This document shows positions 53,346-62,120 of a DNA stretch of 64,000 bases, in pieces; within the stretch, counting starts at the first letter, position 1; the number at the start of each line of letters is the position of its first letter. The notes under the pieces are model-generated. The model had not been told where the DNA came from. It did not search any database and worked only from the letters and a program-made list of their open reading frames with translations. This DNA comes from Streptomyces sp. NBC_01268 (GTDB lineage: Bacteria > Actinomycetota > Actinomycetes > Streptomycetales > Streptomycetaceae): contig NZ_CP108454.1 of the NCBI RefSeq assembly GCF_036240795.1, positions 7,748,001 to 7,812,000 of the forward strand, in the 5' to 3' direction. The position numbers and the translations under genes were made by a program.

Positions 53346-53465
53346 CCGGAAAGAAACCGGAACGGCTGGCCGGGAGCGGGATACGGGTGGGACGAACCGG
53401 GAGTTCCGACGCAAGTCGGCTGCTGCGATGGAGGAGATCACAGGGAGGTGCCTGATAGGCAAAAG

Positions 53466-53650
53466 CCCAGGTCAGGCGCCTCTTTTCATGCCCCTAGAAG
53501 AAGCCGAGCTTCTTCGGTGAGTTAACGACACCAGCAGACTCTTCGTCTGTTGGTGGTGCGCCGCCAGCATCGATGCTGACCTGCAGAAGCGATCGTCGCA
53601 GTGCCGTCGGTCGGCGTCGCGGTCCGGGTGTGGTCCGGATCTTGGTCGGG
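53466..53650. repeat. 185-bp direct repeat, copy A (left of glutamate decarboxylase)
   Basis: Matches 55498-55681 along its whole length, strongest in the first 95 bp (CCAGGTCAGGCGCCTCTTTT then CCGAG-TTCTTCGG and ACCAGCAGA), weaker later but nearly the same length, ending GGATC-TGGTCGG. Contains two hairpins: GAAGAAGC-CGA-GCTTCTTC, and ACCAGCAGA facing TCTGTTGGT. Copy A has 2 extra nt relative to B. 53651-54102 shows no convincing gene. Confidence 0.75.
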
Positions 53651-54102
53651 ACCCCCACGGGCGTCCTGGAGGCCGGGCCGGCTGCCACAGCTTTACGACG
53701 GTCTGCTGCGGGAAGGTGCCCGCGTCGGCCGTCCGGGGCGGGCACGTCGGTGACCCGGGTGAGGGCTTCGGGGCTGCTTGCGGGCTGTTCGGCGCCGCCC
53801 ATGGGACCGCCCCGCGGGCGCGGTCCCCGGCCGGAGTCCCGACGGTAGCGCCGAGGGGCATGGGCGCCGACAGGGCGAGAGCGGGGGAGAGGCGGATGCG
53901 ACGTGACTACTGGGATGCCTCCCCAACGTGTGGCTATCGCACTACAGCTGCCGTTTCCTACTGCCCTCACGTCGCGAATTGCGCTGGAATTCGTGTGCGA
54001 AGGAGCGGCGGTGGCACGGCTACGTCCATGGCCGAGCCCTGCGCTGTTCCGCCTCGGCGTGTCCGCCGTAGAAGCGGTCTCCGGCGCTGTTTGAATCCGT
54101 GC

Positions 54103-55467
54103 ATGACCAAGCGTGACGACATGGCCCTGTTCGGTAACCGATTCTTGACCGTGCCCGCTCCTTCGGACACATTCCCCGAGGAGGGCATGTCCGCGACGGA
54201 TGCGATGAGGCTCGTGGACGTGGACCTCGCCATGGAGGGTGATCCACAGCGCAACCTTGCCACGTTCGTCACCACGTGGATGGAGCCGGAGGCGCAGCGG
54301 CTGATCGCCGAGAATCTCCACCGCAATTTCATCGACCATGCGGAGTACCCGATTTCTGCGGAGATCGAGCAGCGTTGTGTGCGCATGCTTGCCGATCTCT
54401 TCAACGCGCCGGGCAGGACGACCGGATGTCGGACGCAGGGTTCGTCCGAGGCGATCATGCTCGGTGCGCTGTCGTTGAAGTGGAAGTGGCGGGAGCGCCG
54501 CAAGGCGGTCAACTTGTCGGTCGACCGCCCGAACTTGGTCTTCGGCGGAGACGTCCATGTCGTGTGGGAGAAGTTCTGCCGCTACTTCGACGTCGAGCCG
54601 CGGATCGTGCCGCTCGCCGAGGGCAAGTACACGATCGGCCCGGAGGACGTGGAGCCTCACCTCGACGAGAACACGATCGGCGTCGTCGCCGTCCTCGGTA
54701 CCACGTTCACCGGCCACAAGGACGACGTCGTCGGGATCGACAAGCTCCTGAGGGACGTCCGCAAGGAGCGGGACCTCGACATCCCGATCCATGTCGATGG
54801 AGCCAGCGGCGCCTTCGTGTGGCCCTTCCTCTACCCGGACTCGAAATGGGACTTCCGGCTGGAGCAGGTCCGCTCCATCAACGTCTCGGGGCACAAGTAC
54901 GGCCTGGTCTACCCCGGCATCGGCTGGCTGGTCTTCCGTGAGGAGTCCGACCTGCCCAAGGATCTCGTTTTCTACGAGAACTACCTGGGCAAGACCGACG
55001 CGACGTTCACGCTGAACTTCTCCACCGGCGCGTCGATGGTGCTCGCGCAGTACTACAACTTCGTCCGGCTCGGCCGCCAGGGCTACACGTACGTCATGAA
55101 GATGATGCAGGAGAACGCCGACGTGCTGGCGGAGAACCTGCGGAGCAGCGGCCGCTTCGAAGTGATCGGGAGGGACCTCGAGCAGCTCCCGCTGGTCGCC
55201 TTCCGCCTTGCCGGCAAGCACGCCTACGACGAGTCCGACGTGGCCTGGCAGCTCGCGGCCGAGCGGGGCTGGATGGTGCCCGCCTATACGCTCCCGCCCA
55301 ACGCGGAGGGGGTGAAGATCATGCGTGCCCTGGTCAAGGAGACCCTGAGCCGCGAGCACATCGACCGCCTGAGTCAGGACATCGCCGACGCGTGTCGCAC
55401 GTTGGACGAGAAGGGCGCGACACACGGGACCGAGCGTGCTCAGGTCAAGCGCGGCACCGGCTACTGA
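54103..55467 (+). CDS. gadB: Glutamate decarboxylase
   Basis: 454 residues, normal length for bacterial GAD. The PLP lysine is K265 in SINVSGHKYGLVYPGIGWLV; other blocks are TTWMEPEAQRLIAENLHRNF, YPISAEIEQRCVRMLADLFN, GCRTQGSSEAIMLGALSLKW and PIHVDGASGAFVWPFLYP. It converts glutamate to GABA, consuming a proton, and supports acid resistance or GABA metabolism. There is no ribosome-binding site before the ATG, so the transcript may be leaderless. No GadC antiporter is nearby. The gene is bracketed by 185-bp repeats, and its codon choice is slightly less G/C-biased at the start. Confidence 0.95.
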   Translation: MTKRDDMALFGNRFLTVPAPSDTFPEEGMSATDAMRLVDVDLAMEGDPQRNLATFVTTWMEPEAQRLIAENLHRNFIDHAEYPISAEIEQRCVRMLADLFNAPGRTTGCRTQGSSEAIMLGALSLKWKWRERRKAVNLSVDRPNLVFGGDVHVVWEKFCRYFDVEPRIVPLAEGKYTIGPEDVEPHLDENTIGVVAVLGTTFTGHKDDVVGIDKLLRDVRKERDLDIPIHVDGASGAFVWPFLYPDSKWDFRLEQVRSINVSGHKYGLVYPGIGWLVFREESDLPKDLVFYENYLGKTDATFTLNFSTGASMVLAQYYNFVRLGRQGYTYVMKMMQENADVLAENLRSSGRFEVIGRDLEQLPLVAFRLAGKHAYDESDVAWQLAAERGWMVPAYTLPPNAEGVKIMRALVKETLSREHIDRLSQDIADACRTLDEKGATHGTERAQVKRGTGY

Positions 55468-55497
55468 TGCGCTCCGCCCCCAGGTGCACGCCTGTCC

Positions 55498-55681
55498 CCC
55501 CAGGTCAGGCGCCTCTTTTCGTGCCTCTAGAAGAAGCCGAGATTCTTCGGCGAGTACGAGACCAGCAGATTCTTCGTGTGCTGGTGGTACACGACTCGTG
55601 TGGCCGCTGACCAGCGGAAACGGCTGTGCATTCGGCCAAGCCGCGGGCGGCTGGTCCGCGTATGGCCCGGATCTCGGTCGG
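55498..55681. repeat. 185-bp direct repeat, copy B (right of glutamate decarboxylase)
   Basis: Begins 30 bp after the gad stop; same orientation as copy A. The second hairpin is ACCAGCA facing TGCTGGT around GATTCTTCGTG. A more diverged partial copy lies at about 22799-22885. Confidence 0.75.
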
Positions 55682-55787
55682 TCTCGCCCCTGACCCCGAA
55701 GAGCGACCGCCATGCGGGAGTTCGCACCCAAGGACGATGGACGCTGAGCCCTGCCCCGAGCGTGGCGGGACGCTGGGCGTCCGACGT

Positions 55788-56045
55788 GAACGACGCCGTG
55801 CTGACGGCGCTCGTCGCCGCGGGGGCCGCGATCGGCGGCGGAGCGCTGACGGGGGGTGTTCGCCCTCGCTGCCGCCAAGCGGCAGGCAGCGGGCGGCGGG
55901 GGAGCGGCAGGCCGCTGCCGCCCTGGGAGCCCGGCCGACAGGCGGCCGCCTCCTAGGACGCGGGGCAGTTCCAGGCCATGGCCCAGCTCGACGCGTCCCG
56001 CCGGACGCTCACGGAACAGGCCGCCGGCTCAGGACCGTGCATCTC
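55788..56045 (+). pseudogene. Small membrane-protein remnant with frameshifts
   Basis: VNDAVLTALVAAGAAIGGGA, then in another frame FALAAAKRQAAG, then in a third QFQAMAQLDASRRTLTEQA. Together these resemble short Streptomyces proteins with one N-terminal helix and a charged coiled tail. At least two frame changes. Function unknown; low confidence. Confidence 0.4.
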
Positions 56046-56142
56046 CGACACCATCACGCACCAGCTTGATAGCGCCGGACAGGTCCCATGCCTTGCAGTC
56101 GTCGTACGGCTCCTGATGCCTGCGCCGGCTCCGGCGCGGGGA

Positions 56143-57162
56143 TCACGGATTCTGGGGTCCGCCGGGTGGGGCTGCCCGGCTCTCGGCGGTGCCGGGCGGA
56201 CCCGGTGAGGGCTCGCCCGCCGCGAGGTGCTCCAGGACCTCTGCCAGTTCCTGGCAGGCGCGGCGCACCGACCGGCGGGTCGCACGCTGCTCGGTGATGA
56301 CGGAGGCGAGAAGCAGGGCGGTCAGGGCGGCGGAACCGTTGAACGCCTGGAGCTTGGCCATGATCTCGACGTCCGTGAGGTGGAGGAACGCGCCCCGTCC
56401 GGAGGTCGCCTCGAAGGTGGCGAGCACGGAGGCGAAGAGCGCGCACAGCATGCTTCCGGCGAGCTGGAAGCGGAGCGCTGCCCAGATCAGCAGGGGGAAG
56501 ACGAGGAAGAGCATGCTCATCGGGCTGAGCACGGCCATGGGCATGAGGATCAGGGTCGTCAGCCCCAGAAAGGCCGCCTCTTTCCAGCGCCGTACCCGGA
56601 ACCGTCCGGCCGGCCCCGCGAGGACGAGCAGGAGCGGGGCGACGAGCAGCACCCCCATCGTGTCGCCCACCCACCAGGCCAGCCAGACGGGCCAGAACTC
56701 GCTTTTGTCCAGGGAGCCCTTCGCCACTTGCAGTCCGACCCCCGCGGTCGCGCTGATCAGCATGGCGCCGAACCCGCCGAGGAAGACCAGGGAGAGTCCG
56801 TCCCGCAGCCGCGCCATGTCGAGCCGGAAGCCGGCCCGTCGCAGCAGCAGGAAGGCGCAGAGTGGCGCGACGGTGTTGCTGACCACGGTGACCACTGTGG
56901 TGGGCCCCGGAGTGGTGAGGGAGGCGATGACGAGGAAGGAGCCGAGGGCGATCCCAGGCCAGACCCGCGCGCCGAGCAGCAGCAGGGCGGCGACGGCGAC
57001 GCCGGTGGGCGGCCAGATCGGGGTGACCACCACGCCTTCGACGACGAGGCGGCCCATCAGACCGAGTCGTCCGGCCGCGTAGTAGCAAACCGCCACGGTC
57101 AGCGACATCAGAGCCGCCTGCGTAGAGGGCCGGAACTGCCGAGTATCCAACACGTCAGCCAT
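56143..57162 (-). CDS. MASE1 domain integral membrane protein
   Basis: 339 residues, about 8 to 10 helices. MASE1 signatures: SLTVAVCYYAAGRLGLMG, VTPIWPPTGVAVAALLLLG, WPGIALGSFLV and FWPVWLAWWVGDTMGVLLVA; the C-terminal 45 residues are Pro/Gly-rich. No output domain follows in the same chain. The PP2C phosphatase gene upstream on the same strand (132 bp apart) could be its signalling partner, a split version of MASE1-PP2C fusions. Confidence 0.9.
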   Translation of the reverse strand: MADVLDTRQFRPSTQAALMSLTVAVCYYAAGRLGLMGRLVVEGVVVTPIWPPTGVAVAALLLLGARVWPGIALGSFLVIASLTTPGPTTVVTVVSNTVAPLCAFLLLRRAGFRLDMARLRDGLSLVFLGGFGAMLISATAGVGLQVAKGSLDKSEFWPVWLAWWVGDTMGVLLVAPLLLVLAGPAGRFRVRRWKEAAFLGLTTLILMPMAVLSPMSMLFLVFPLLIWAALRFQLAGSMLCALFASVLATFEATSGRGAFLHLTDVEIMAKLQAFNGSAALTALLLASVITEQRATRRSVRRACQELAEVLEHLAAGEPSPGPPGTAESRAAPPGGPQNP

Positions 57163-57294
57163 CAGACACCGGCCGGGCCGCCACGACCGGGAAGGCCCCT
57201 GCGTGTCGGGCGCCGCCGTCCGGCACGGGCCCGGGCGGGTCTGAGCACCGGCCCGGCCCGAGGACCGGCCCGGCCCGAGGCGAGCCGCTTCCCC

Positions 57295-58137
57295 TCACTC
57301 CTCGGCCGCCAGCCGGGCCGGACCGCCGTCATGGCCGACGACCAGGACGGCCGCGTCGTCCTCGTGCCCCACCGTGGCCGCCAGCTTCATGACGGCGGTC
57401 GCGAGCGCGTCGACGCCCAGCCCGGCGACGGCGGTGATCCCGGCGAGCCGCGTTACCCGGTCCAGACCCTCGTCGACGTGGAGCGAGGGCCCCTCCACCA
57501 CCCCGTCGGTCAGGAGGACGAAGACGCCGTCGGCGGTGAGCCGGCGGCGCGTGGCCGGGTAGTCGACGCCGCGCAGCACACCCAGCGGAGGCCCGCCCTC
57601 GCTGTCGTCGATGCCGGAGCGGCCGTCGGTGGTAGCCCAGATGTGGGGGATGTGACCGGCTCGGGCACACTCCAGGGTGCCGGCAGCGGGGTCGAGCCGC
57701 AGGAAGGTACAGGTGGCGAAGAGGTCGGCGCCCAGAGAGATGAGCAGGTCGTTGGTGCGACCGAGCAGCTCTCCCGGGTCTCCGGTGACGGAGGCCAGCG
57801 CGCGCAGTGCCACGCGGACCTGTCCCATGAAGGCGGCGGCCTCGATGTTGTGTCCTTGCACGTCACCGATGGACATGCCGATCTGGCCGCCAGGCATGGA
57901 GAAGGCGTCGTACCAGTCACCGCCGACGTTGAGCCCGTGGTTGGCGGGCTCATAGCGGACGGCCAGCCGGGCGCCCGGAAAACTGGGCAGGTCCGAGGGC
58001 AGCATGCCGCGCTGAAGGGCCACGGCGAGCTCGACACGGGAACGCTGCGTCTTGGCCAACTCCCGCGCCCTGGCGGTCAGCGACCCGAGCCGGACCAAAA
58101 GGTCCTCGCTGCTGTCGGCCGGCCGTCTGCGGAACAT
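57295..58137 (-). CDS. Stand-alone SpoIIE-type PP2C phosphatase
   Basis: 280 residues: an N-terminal helix (about 1-35), then PP2C with LQRGMLPSDLPSFPGARLAV, VGGDWYDAFSMPGGQIGMSI, GDVQGHNIEAAAFMGQVRVA and VLLTDGVVEGPSLHVDEGLD; the terminal acidic HEDDAAVLVVGH provides the last metal ligand. No sensor domain of its own, so it probably takes input from the MASE1 protein downstream. Third phosphatase of this class in the window. Confidence 0.92.
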   Translation of the reverse strand: MFRRRPADSSEDLLVRLGSLTARARELAKTQRSRVELAVALQRGMLPSDLPSFPGARLAVRYEPANHGLNVGGDWYDAFSMPGGQIGMSIGDVQGHNIEAAAFMGQVRVALRALASVTGDPGELLGRTNDLLISLGADLFATCTFLRLDPAAGTLECARAGHIPHIWATTDGRSGIDDSEGGPPLGVLRGVDYPATRRRLTADGVFVLLTDGVVEGPSLHVDEGLDRVTRLAGITAVAGLGVDALATAVMKLAATVGHEDDAAVLVVGHDGGPARLAAEE

Positions 58138-58328
58138 CGATCACTCCCGCGTCACGACAATCCTCGCATCACTCCGTCCCGTCTCCAGCACGCGGGACCA
58201 CACGGGACCACCTCAGTACGAACAGGTTCCCTCCTACTCTGCCTGGAGGGGACAGCGTCCGCATCTCATCGGCGGAGAACGCGGCGGATTCCAGCGGGGC
58301 CACCCCACACCGCCGGAAACGAGCAGCG

Positions 58329-58371
58329 GTCAGGGGCGGGGCGATATCGAAGGCATCGCCCCGCCCCTGAC
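58329..58371. repeat. Long perfect inverted repeat upstream of the PP2C gene
   Basis: 17-bp perfect stem (58329-58345 with 58355-58371; arms GTCAGGGGCGGGGCGAT and its complement) and a 9-nt loop, 190 bp upstream of the PP2C start and about 290 bp before the F420-oxidoreductase remnant. No gene is seen in 58138-58661. It could end a transcript entering from either side or be a structured leader. Confidence 0.6.
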
Positions 58372-58661
58372 CTACGTCCGGACCGAGCAGGCCGACGCCG
58401 CGCGACTCGCAAGACACCGGCGGCCCCAAGGACGCCGGGCATGAACACGAACCACACCCTCGTTCCCCGGCGCGAAGAGTTCTGCGCCGGTCCTCCTCGC
58501 CGCCGACACATCCGAGGTGACCCAGCGCCGGTAGCGCGGCAGTCTCCCGCGGATCTTCGACCACACGCTCGACAGCCGGCGCCCGGTTCGCTCGGTCATT
58601 CCCGCGTGTGGGCTGGGTAGCCCCACCGATGGGGAGGGGTGACGAGAGGAGCGGTAGCGCG

Positions 58662-58841
58662 ATGACCGAGTACGGCTACTTCCTGTCGTGTGAGCAGTTC
58701 ACCCCGGACGAGCTGATCGCCCAGGCCCGCCGAGCCCAGCAGGCCGGATTCACGAGACTGGCGATCTCCGACCACTTCCACTTCCACCCCTGGAACGATG
58801 CCCAGGGCAACGGCGCGTTCGTGTGGTCGATGATCGGCGCT
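58662..58841 (+). pseudogene. 5' fragment of an F420-dependent LLM-class oxidoreductase
   Basis: About 60 codons, MTEYGYFLSCEQFTPDELIA, then RRAQQAGFTRLAISDHFHFH and PWNDAQGNGAFVWSMIGAL, match the N-terminus of the luciferase-like F420 family (with an odd extra FH in DHFHFHP). After IGAL the family match stops; the remaining 80 to 85 percent is missing. GAGAGGAG lies upstream, so a short product could still be made. Confidence 0.7.
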
Positions 58842-59011
58842 CTGAACGTTCACGCGTACGCCGATCGTGGGCACGGTGCGAAGGACATGCCAAAACGTGC
58901 CGGCCCCGCTCTGGTCACGCTGAACGGCCGGAAATCCCACTCCCACAGGCCACACCACGTCCTAGACTGCGACCGCTCCAAGACCTGGAGATCATCGGGA
59001 GGGCGTGCAAG

Positions 59012-59737
59012 ATGAGACGAGCACTGATCAGTGCATTCGCGGCCGTGGCGTTGGTGGTGACCGGCGGGAGCGTCGCCACCGCTTCCGACAGTGCTCCGCC
59101 GATCACCACGCACGGTCCTTGCCAGTACAGCCAGACCCCGGACGAGCCGCCGGCGCGCCGTGTTCCGCTGCCGCCCGACCCACGGCGCACCCCTGTTCGT
59201 GGCACGGTCGACTTGGCTGTTCCGACCAGTCAGGGCCCGCTTCCGCTGCGCTTGGACCGGGCCAAGGCGCCGTGCACGGTCCAGAGTTTCCTGCACCTGG
59301 CAAGGCACGGTTTCTATGACCGTACGGTGTGTCACCGTCTGACGGCGTACCCGACGCTGAAGGTCTTGCAGTGCGGCGACCCGACCGGCACGGGTGAGGG
59401 CGGGCCCGGGTACAAGTACAAGGACGAACTGCCGGTGGACCTGCCGCCCGCAGCCACCGATCCCACGGGCACGCGCCGGCTCTACGGACGCGGCCTGCTG
59501 GCGATGGCCAACGCCGGCCCGAACACGAACGGCTCACAGTTCTTCGTCGTCTACGGCGACTCCGCGCTGCGACCGAACTACACGGTGTTCGGCACGGTCG
59601 GCCCCGCCGGTCTGGCGACACTCGACAAGGTCGCCGCCGGAGGCATCGAGCCGACGGCGGAGGACCCGGCACCGGTCGACGGCACGCCCGCACTGCGGAC
59701 AGAGCTGCTTCACGTCCGGCTGTCCTGTCGGTCCTGA
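59012..59737 (+). CDS. Secreted cyclophilin-type peptidyl-prolyl isomerase
   Basis: 241 residues. Signal peptide about 1-27 (LISAFAAVALVVTGG). The cyclophilin domain runs from about 65: TVDLAVPTSQGPLPLRLDRA, FLHLARHGFYDRTVCHRL, YKYKDELP, GLLAMANAGPNTNGSQFFVV and NYTVFGTV. GSQFF contains the expected substrate-pocket residues. Probably helps fold secreted proteins. AGGG lies upstream of the ATG. The first 170 bp upstream are remnant DNA from the F420 gene junction. Confidence 0.9.
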   Translation: MRRALISAFAAVALVVTGGSVATASDSAPPITTHGPCQYSQTPDEPPARRVPLPPDPRRTPVRGTVDLAVPTSQGPLPLRLDRAKAPCTVQSFLHLARHGFYDRTVCHRLTAYPTLKVLQCGDPTGTGEGGPGYKYKDELPVDLPPAATDPTGTRRLYGRGLLAMANAGPNTNGSQFFVVYGDSALRPNYTVFGTVGPAGLATLDKVAAGGIEPTAEDPAPVDGTPALRTELLHVRLSCRS

Positions 59738-59928
59738 CGCACCGCGATGTCGCCGCGTCCACGACGACATGCCTGGCGGCGTGCGGGGTCGGCTTGCGGC
59801 GACACTCGAAAGGTCAGTGAATCCCCTGGCTCCTCCATGGAGTCAGAGCGATCGCGTCCCCTTCGCGTCACATCCGGGTCGGCAGCCGCCCCCGGTCCCC
59901 GATCCGGTTCAGAGTCCAGACTGCTCGA

Positions 59929-60162
59929 TCAGCCCTCGGGCCGAAGCCGCTGACGAGCCGCCTCAAGCCGCTGGTCATAGTCAGGCGCGAACAGCTCCGG
60001 AAGTGCCTTGTCGAGCGTTCCGGCGATCCGATGGATCGGCGCCCAGACCGCCGGATCGTCGACAACGCGACTGAGGTCCGTCATCTGGAGTTTCTCCAGC
60101 CAGTGCGACAGCACCAGTGCCTCGTCACCCGTGAGCTTGATCGTGACCTGGCTGTCACTCAT
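59929..60162 (-). CDS. Small conserved hypothetical protein
   Basis: 77 residues: MSDSQVTIKLTGDEALVLSH, then WLEKLQMTDLSRVVDDPAVW and APIHRIAGTLDKALPELFAP, then YDQRLEAARQRL. Soluble, mixed beta-alpha. GGGGG lies about 6 nt before the ATG. Similar short proteins occur widely in Streptomyces without known function. Between it and the cyclophilin (59738-59928), nothing is seen. Confidence 0.75.
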   Translation of the reverse strand: MSDSQVTIKLTGDEALVLSHWLEKLQMTDLSRVVDDPAVWAPIHRIAGTLDKALPELFAPDYDQRLEAARQRLRPEG

Positions 60163-60424
60163 GCACACCCCCTACGGCTCAGCCCGCCCCTGCGCGCGGC
60201 TCGTCCGTGCCCCGGCCCTGATCTGCCCTGCCGTCGGTCTCGTCGCTGGTCGGCTGCGTGGAGTGGTAGCCGCGTGGCCGGGGCGCCGCCCTGCTGGATG
60301 GGCGCCTTGTTCAGGGAGCGAGGTCTGGCCAACGGCTCGGTCACGCCGCTGGTGGAGAGCGTATCTCCGTGTGTCCGCGCCCGTCAGCCGCCCAGGATCT
60401 CGCCGTTCGGATCGAAGGTGTGGA

Positions 60425-60762
60425 ACCAAGGTTCCGTCCACGATCCACAGCCGGTCGACGTCGGCGACCGGCCGCGCGGCCGGCTCCAGGGCCAGCAACG
60501 GATGCGGGCGGTGGATGACCCGGCAGACGGTGGCCGGAGAGATCCCGAAGAGCGGGGCGAGCTGCCGCATGGTGAGGTCGGTCCGGTAGGAGACGGCCAC
60601 CAGCAGGGCCCGGTTGGCCAGCGGCAGGCACCACGGCCGGCCACCGCCCGGACCGTTCCCGCCCCGCTCCCTCACTACGTTCACCAGCTTCGCGAACCGC
60701 TCGATACGCAAGCCCGTGAACGCCTCGACCCACACCGGCTCAGCCCGCAACACCCCACCCAT
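60425..60762 (-). pseudogene. IS5-family-like transposase, N-terminal fragment
   Basis: From an ATG at 60762: LRAEPVWVEAFTGLRIERFA, KLVNVVRERGGNG, GRPWCLPLANRALLVAVSYR, TDLTMRQLAPLFGISPATVC and LWIVDGTLVP. This is the helix-turn-helix-4 N-terminus plus the first catalytic Asp of an IS5/DDE transposase. After GTLVP the sequence leaves the family (expected T-R-D-x), so the catalytic core and right end are missing. I could not identify matching terminal repeats. 60163-60424 contains no gene. Confidence 0.7.
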
Positions 60763-61208
60763 ACAGGAGAAATGTCCGGAACCGAGCCTTCTACAACACC
60801 CTTTGCTGGAAGTTCCCCCGTGAAGAACCAGCACAAGGTGGACGGGGTCCTGTAGAACTTCGCCCAGTATGGGGCGTGGACAGACTCGTCGGCCAGCCGT
60901 GCATGCCACTCAACCGCCGGAATCCGTACGGGATTGGATCGCCGAACAGGGAGAGTTGCTCGTCAACGTGAACGGGCCACAGTGACGCTGTTCTACGCGG
61001 CCGATTCCCCCCCAGTTGCTCCCCAAAGGGCCTTCGTCCTCCCCGGATTCTCCCCAGCGGCAGGTGGTGGTGGGGGTGGATCGTGGCTGTTCAGAGGGCG
61101 GGTTTCGGGCGCTGCTCCGTTGCGCAGCGTAGCCCCGTCGGGGGGCGGACGGTGCGATCGGACGCCAGACGGACCCGCTGTACTTGGCACCGCTTCCGGC
61201 GTCCGTCC

Positions 61209-61502
61209 GTTTTCCTTGACGAACGCGGTGACGAGGTGGACGCGGGCGTGGCGGTAGCCGGGCAGGTGGGGCAGCCGTTCGGTGAGCAGACGGTGGATGT
61301 CGTCGGCGCGGAGCTGATGCAGGCGTTGCCGGACGGTGGCCGTGGAGGTGCCGGTCCGGTCGGCGAGCTGCTTCAGTCCGGCGCGGCCGTCCTCGGCGAG
61401 GGCCTCGGCGAGCCCGTGTTCCTCGGAGGTCGGCCGGGGGCCGGGGCGCGGGCCTACGACGGTGTAGGGGTGTCGTACGGCGTCGGTCTGGCCGGGGGTG
61501 AG
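61209..61502 (-). pseudogene. Lrp/AsnC-family regulator with internal deletion
   Basis: PYTVVGPRPGPRP (end of one Lrp module), then SEEHGLAEALAEDGRAGLKQ, LADRTGTSTATVRQRLHQLR (HTH), then directly DDIHRLLTERLPHLPGYRHA and RVHLVTAFVKEN (end of the ligand-binding RAM domain). About 60 residues between HTH and the last strand are missing without a frameshift. Both ends are also cut. Not functional as a normal Lrp. 60763-61208 otherwise holds nothing recognisable. Confidence 0.65.
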
Positions 61503-61708
61503 CAGGGGCAGGCCCGCGCGGCCGGGTCGTGCTGTGCGCGCGGCTCGGGCGAGACGCACCGATGGGCGTTCCGGAGCTCCGCCGTCGGACTACGAGGCGG
61601 TGACGGCGGGGCCGCCGGCGATTCTTTCCTGGTTGGCCGGCCGGGACGTTTCTTCGGTGAACCTGATAGCCCGCCCGAGCGAGAACCTTGAAGATCGCGG
61701 GACGAAGA

Positions 61709-61972
61709 GGAGCGCGGGCCGCTGTCCAAGTGCTCGTGATCCTGGGCACCATCGACGGCCGCGACCGCGCGCACAGCGTCGGCGTCACGGCCCAGGAGGC
61801 CGCCGAGGTCATGGAGTGGCTCGGTGCCAAGGACGCGCTCAGCCTGGGCATCGGCGGCGACACCACCCTCGTCTCGAAGGGCGCCCTCGCCAACCGGCCC
61901 ATGGACAGCTGGACCGCGACCGGGCCCACGGAGCGCAAGGTCGGCAAGGCCGTCGTCGTCGTGAACAAGTAG
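61709..61972 (+). pseudogene. C-terminal fragment of a phosphodiester glycosidase (NAGPA family)
   Basis: VQVLVILGTIDGRDRAHSVG, VTAQEAAEVMEWLGAKDALS, then LGIGGDTTLVSKGALANRPM and ERKVGKAVVVVNK match the end of NAGPA/DUF2233 enzymes; the usual LDGGGSTTLV is altered to LGIGGDTTLV, losing the Asp. No proper start: only a TTG at 61688 opens the frame. A possible earlier piece (YEAVTAGPPAIL) lies out of frame at about 61590-61640. Confidence 0.65.
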
Positions 61973-62120
61973 GGGCACGGGCCTCGGCGGAGGCCCATTT
62001 CTCAATGCGTCAACAAGACTCCAGAGTTGGCGAGTTGTGGCCGATTCGTGCCGCGCAATCGGTCCTGCCGTGGTGCGCGGCCGGGCCGGGCACGACGGGT
62101 CACGCTGATCACAGGGGGAC

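Noticed and set aside
53466..55681. Reading the 185-bp repeats as attL/attR of an integrated phage or ICE
   Set aside because: No integrase, excisionase or tRNA gene lies between or next to them; only gadB is enclosed.
53494..55878. 794-codon minus-strand frame across glutamate decarboxylase and both repeats
   Set aside because: Shadow of gadB; the only recurring part is the peptide end shared by the repeats, treated as part of the repeat family.
60425..60910. A complete insertion sequence
   Set aside because: The transposase stops matching after the first catalytic Asp, and I could not find paired terminal inverted repeats.
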